Of a DNA stretch of 64,000 nt, positions 62,622 to 64,000 are shown piece by piece. The DNA is from a bacterium. GTDB taxonomy: Bacteria > Actinomycetota > Acidimicrobiia > Spongiisociales > ZC4RG35. The notes beneath the pieces were generated by a model. That model was not told where the DNA came from. It saw only the letters and a program-made list of their open reading frames with translations, and searched no databases. Both the position numbers and the translations under genes were made by a program. The DNA is taken from contig JAHEJW010000003.1 of assembly GCA_024638655.1 (NCBI GenBank), forward strand, positions 52,901 to 116,900, read 5' to 3'. The number at the start of each line of letters is the position of its first letter. The stretch's first letter is position 1.

Positions 62622-63562
62622 GCGGGCTCAATACCTGTCTCGAGGTCAAGCTCAACCGCCCGCACCGGGATGACGCGTCGCTCGACCCAGCTGACCAGCC
62701 CGACGAAGAGGATTCCGGCCAAAGCACACACGATCACCGTCGAGTAGAGCTTCGTTGACTGGACGGCAAACTGTTGCGAGAACGTGAGCAGGGCCCGCCC
62801 GAGCCCGTTCTGGAAGCCGGCCGGGAGCTCACCGATCAAAGCTCCGACGATGCTGGCTGTGGCAGACACTTTGAGGGCGGTGAATATGTAGGGCAGTGCG
62901 GCAGGAGTCTGCACCTTCCAGAGAACCTCGTTGGGTTTGGCGGCATAAGAACGCATCAGCTCGAGCGTCGTCGGATCGGGCGATCTGAGCCCGCGCAACG
63001 TGTTGATCGCCACAGGGAAGAAGGTCAGGTAGGCGGCGATCACGGAGACTGCCAGCCACTGAGGTATGTCGAGTCGCCCGCCCCAGACGACCACCATCGG
63101 TGCGATGGCGATGATGGGCACCGTCTGACTGGCCACCACGTAGGGCATGAATGCCCGCTCGGCGAGAAGCGACCTGACGAAGAGCACCCCCAGGCCAAAT
63201 CCGATGCCAGCGCCGACCACAAAGCCGACGAGGGCCTCCCGGAGAGTCCAGAAGGTACGCGCGGCGAGATCGATGATCAGTATGGCCCCGCCCCGTCGCA
63301 CCGGCTGGAAGAGCTCGATGACCATGTCCCAGGTGTGAGGCATGACCACATTGTCTGGGCGAACAGGCCTGATCCATCCCAATGCGCCCCAGACCACTTT
63401 GTATAACTCCCATGCCGTCGCCAGAAAAAGGACGACACCCACGATGGAGATCACCTTGCGAGTTCTCGGGGCAAGCAGCTCCCAGCGGCCCCTCTGTTCT
63501 CCTCCGGTGGTCATCGCGGGCGAGAATAGGGCCTTCGGCAGATGGGTGTGGAGTCCCGTCAT
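62618..63562 (-). CDS. ABC transporter permease, second subunit
   Basis: A ~314-residue protein with about six helices and the EAA loop LELMRSYAAKPNEVLWKVQTP. The ATG at 63562 overlaps the stop of the SRPBCC gene by one base (TGATG). ATG 63514 is the alternative start, which would remove 16 residues before the first helix. Confidence 0.87.
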   Translation of the reverse strand: MTGLHTHLPKALFSPAMTTGGEQRGRWELLAPRTRKVISIVGVVLFLATAWELYKVVWGALGWIRPVRPDNVVMPHTWDMVIELFQPVRRGGAILIIDLAARTFWTLREALVGFVVGAGIGFGLGVLFVRSLLAERAFMPYVVASQTVPIIAIAPMVVVWGGRLDIPQWLAVSVIAAYLTFFPVAINTLRGLRSPDPTTLELMRSYAAKPNEVLWKVQTPAALPYIFTALKVSATASIVGALIGELPAGFQNGLGRALLTFSQQFAVQSTKLYSTVIVCALAGILFVGLVSWVERRVIPVRAVELDLETGIEPA

Positions 63563-63984
63563 CAACCGGAATCGGCGAGGTGTCTCCTGAGAGCGGGAAG
63601 CGAGACGAAACGTCCTCCGAGCCAAACCAAGGCTCGGACGACCGGGCCGAGCAGCCTCATACGACCCGAGAAGCTCAGTTCGCTGCCGACCGTGACCCGA
63701 GAGCCTTCATTGGTCGGCGCGACTTCGATCGTATCGGTGCTTCGAACTCGGTCGGTACCTCCCTGATAGACGATGATCCGTGGCGACTCAACGTCAACGA
63801 TGTGATAGCGAAGAGTCAGCCCACCCAGCGAAGACAGGCGGTAGACGGCACCAGGAGTCATCGGCTCACCTTGCTCGAGGCGAGAAACCCGAACGAAGGG
63901 ATCCCAGTGCTCCAGCTTCCCAAAGTCCGCCACCCGGGCGAAGGCGGTCCCCGGGTCGACCGATGTGACGAGCTCGAATCTCAT
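63562..63984 (-). CDS. SRPBCC family protein (polyketide cyclase/START-like)
   Basis: A 140-residue protein with the helix-grip pattern: FELVTSVDPGTAFARVADF, a WDPFV loop, an antiparallel sheet and a C-terminal helix. It is the first visible gene of the minus-strand importer unit and overlaps the permease gene by one base. The ligand is unknown. Confidence 0.75.
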   Translation of the reverse strand: MRFELVTSVDPGTAFARVADFGKLEHWDPFVRVSRLEQGEPMTPGAVYRLSSLGGLTLRYHIVDVESPRIIVYQGGTDRVRSTDTIEVAPTNEGSRVTVGSELSFSGRMRLLGPVVRALVWLGGRFVSLPALRRHLADSG

Positions 63985-64000
63985 AGTTGAAGTATGCAGA

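Overview
The window is about 64 kb of high-GC, densely coding DNA from one bacterial chromosome. I see no insertion sequence, integrase, CRISPR array, rRNA or tRNA. The gene content points to a free-living aerobic Actinomycetota, plausibly class Acidimicrobiia. The evidence is four luciferase-like oxidoreductases of F420-dependent type, an actinobacterial DUF3039 protein, an actinobacterial-type large NAD-glutamate dehydrogenase and frequent GTG and TTG starts. The class assignment is inference from gene content, because no marker gene such as rRNA is present.

Layout. 0-11.6 kb: the tail of an ABC substrate-binding protein, an RCK channel, an arylamine N-acetyltransferase, two LLM oxidoreductases, an M20-like protein with a damaged active site, a membrane-anchored Usp protein divergent from a P1B-5 metal ATPase with a hemerythrin tail, a Nudix hydrolase and a SulP transporter. 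11.7-17.8 kb: giant NAD-glutamate dehydrogenase and an AEC carrier. 17.8-22.8 kb: a TPR/cyclase-homology protein next to a protein that joins an MFS carrier, HEAT repeats and a cyclic-nucleotide-binding domain. 22.9-27.5 kb: a KAS III / heme-oxygenase-like diiron fusion, an unrecognised partner and a two-component system. 27.8-29.9 kb: an ECF sigma operon with a cupredoxin-like membrane protein and a lipoprotein hydrolase, then a hydrolase remnant. 30.0-38.1 kb: two glycosyltransferases, an MFS carrier, xseAB and a second ECF sigma unit with a GerMN/Gmad2 protein. 38.2-53 kb: mixed metabolic genes, including a pirin, an FeS photolyase, NAD(P)H-hydrate epimerase, PhzF, and a DUF4331 plus TPR pair with two striking hairpins.

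53-64 kb is the most coherent functional region. Dihydropyrimidinase, a class III aminotransferase and a beta-ureidopropionase form a minus-strand unit for reductive pyrimidine (or hydantoin-like) catabolism. A four-gene NMT1/THI5-type ABC importer lies nearby. Between them sits a plus-strand pair: an Rrf2 regulator with an NsrR-like cysteine pattern, and a copper nitrite reductase carrying its own C-terminal cupredoxin. An F420-type LLM oxidoreductase at 52.1-53.1 kb is the only candidate in view for the otherwise missing pyrimidine-reduction step.

The best candidates for undescribed biology are the KAS III-diiron fusion with its overlapping partner (22955-25685), the cyclase-like/cNMP-binding transporter pair (17812-22834) and the F420-linked pyrimidine locus. 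All functional statements rest on motif reading by eye; no database search was run.
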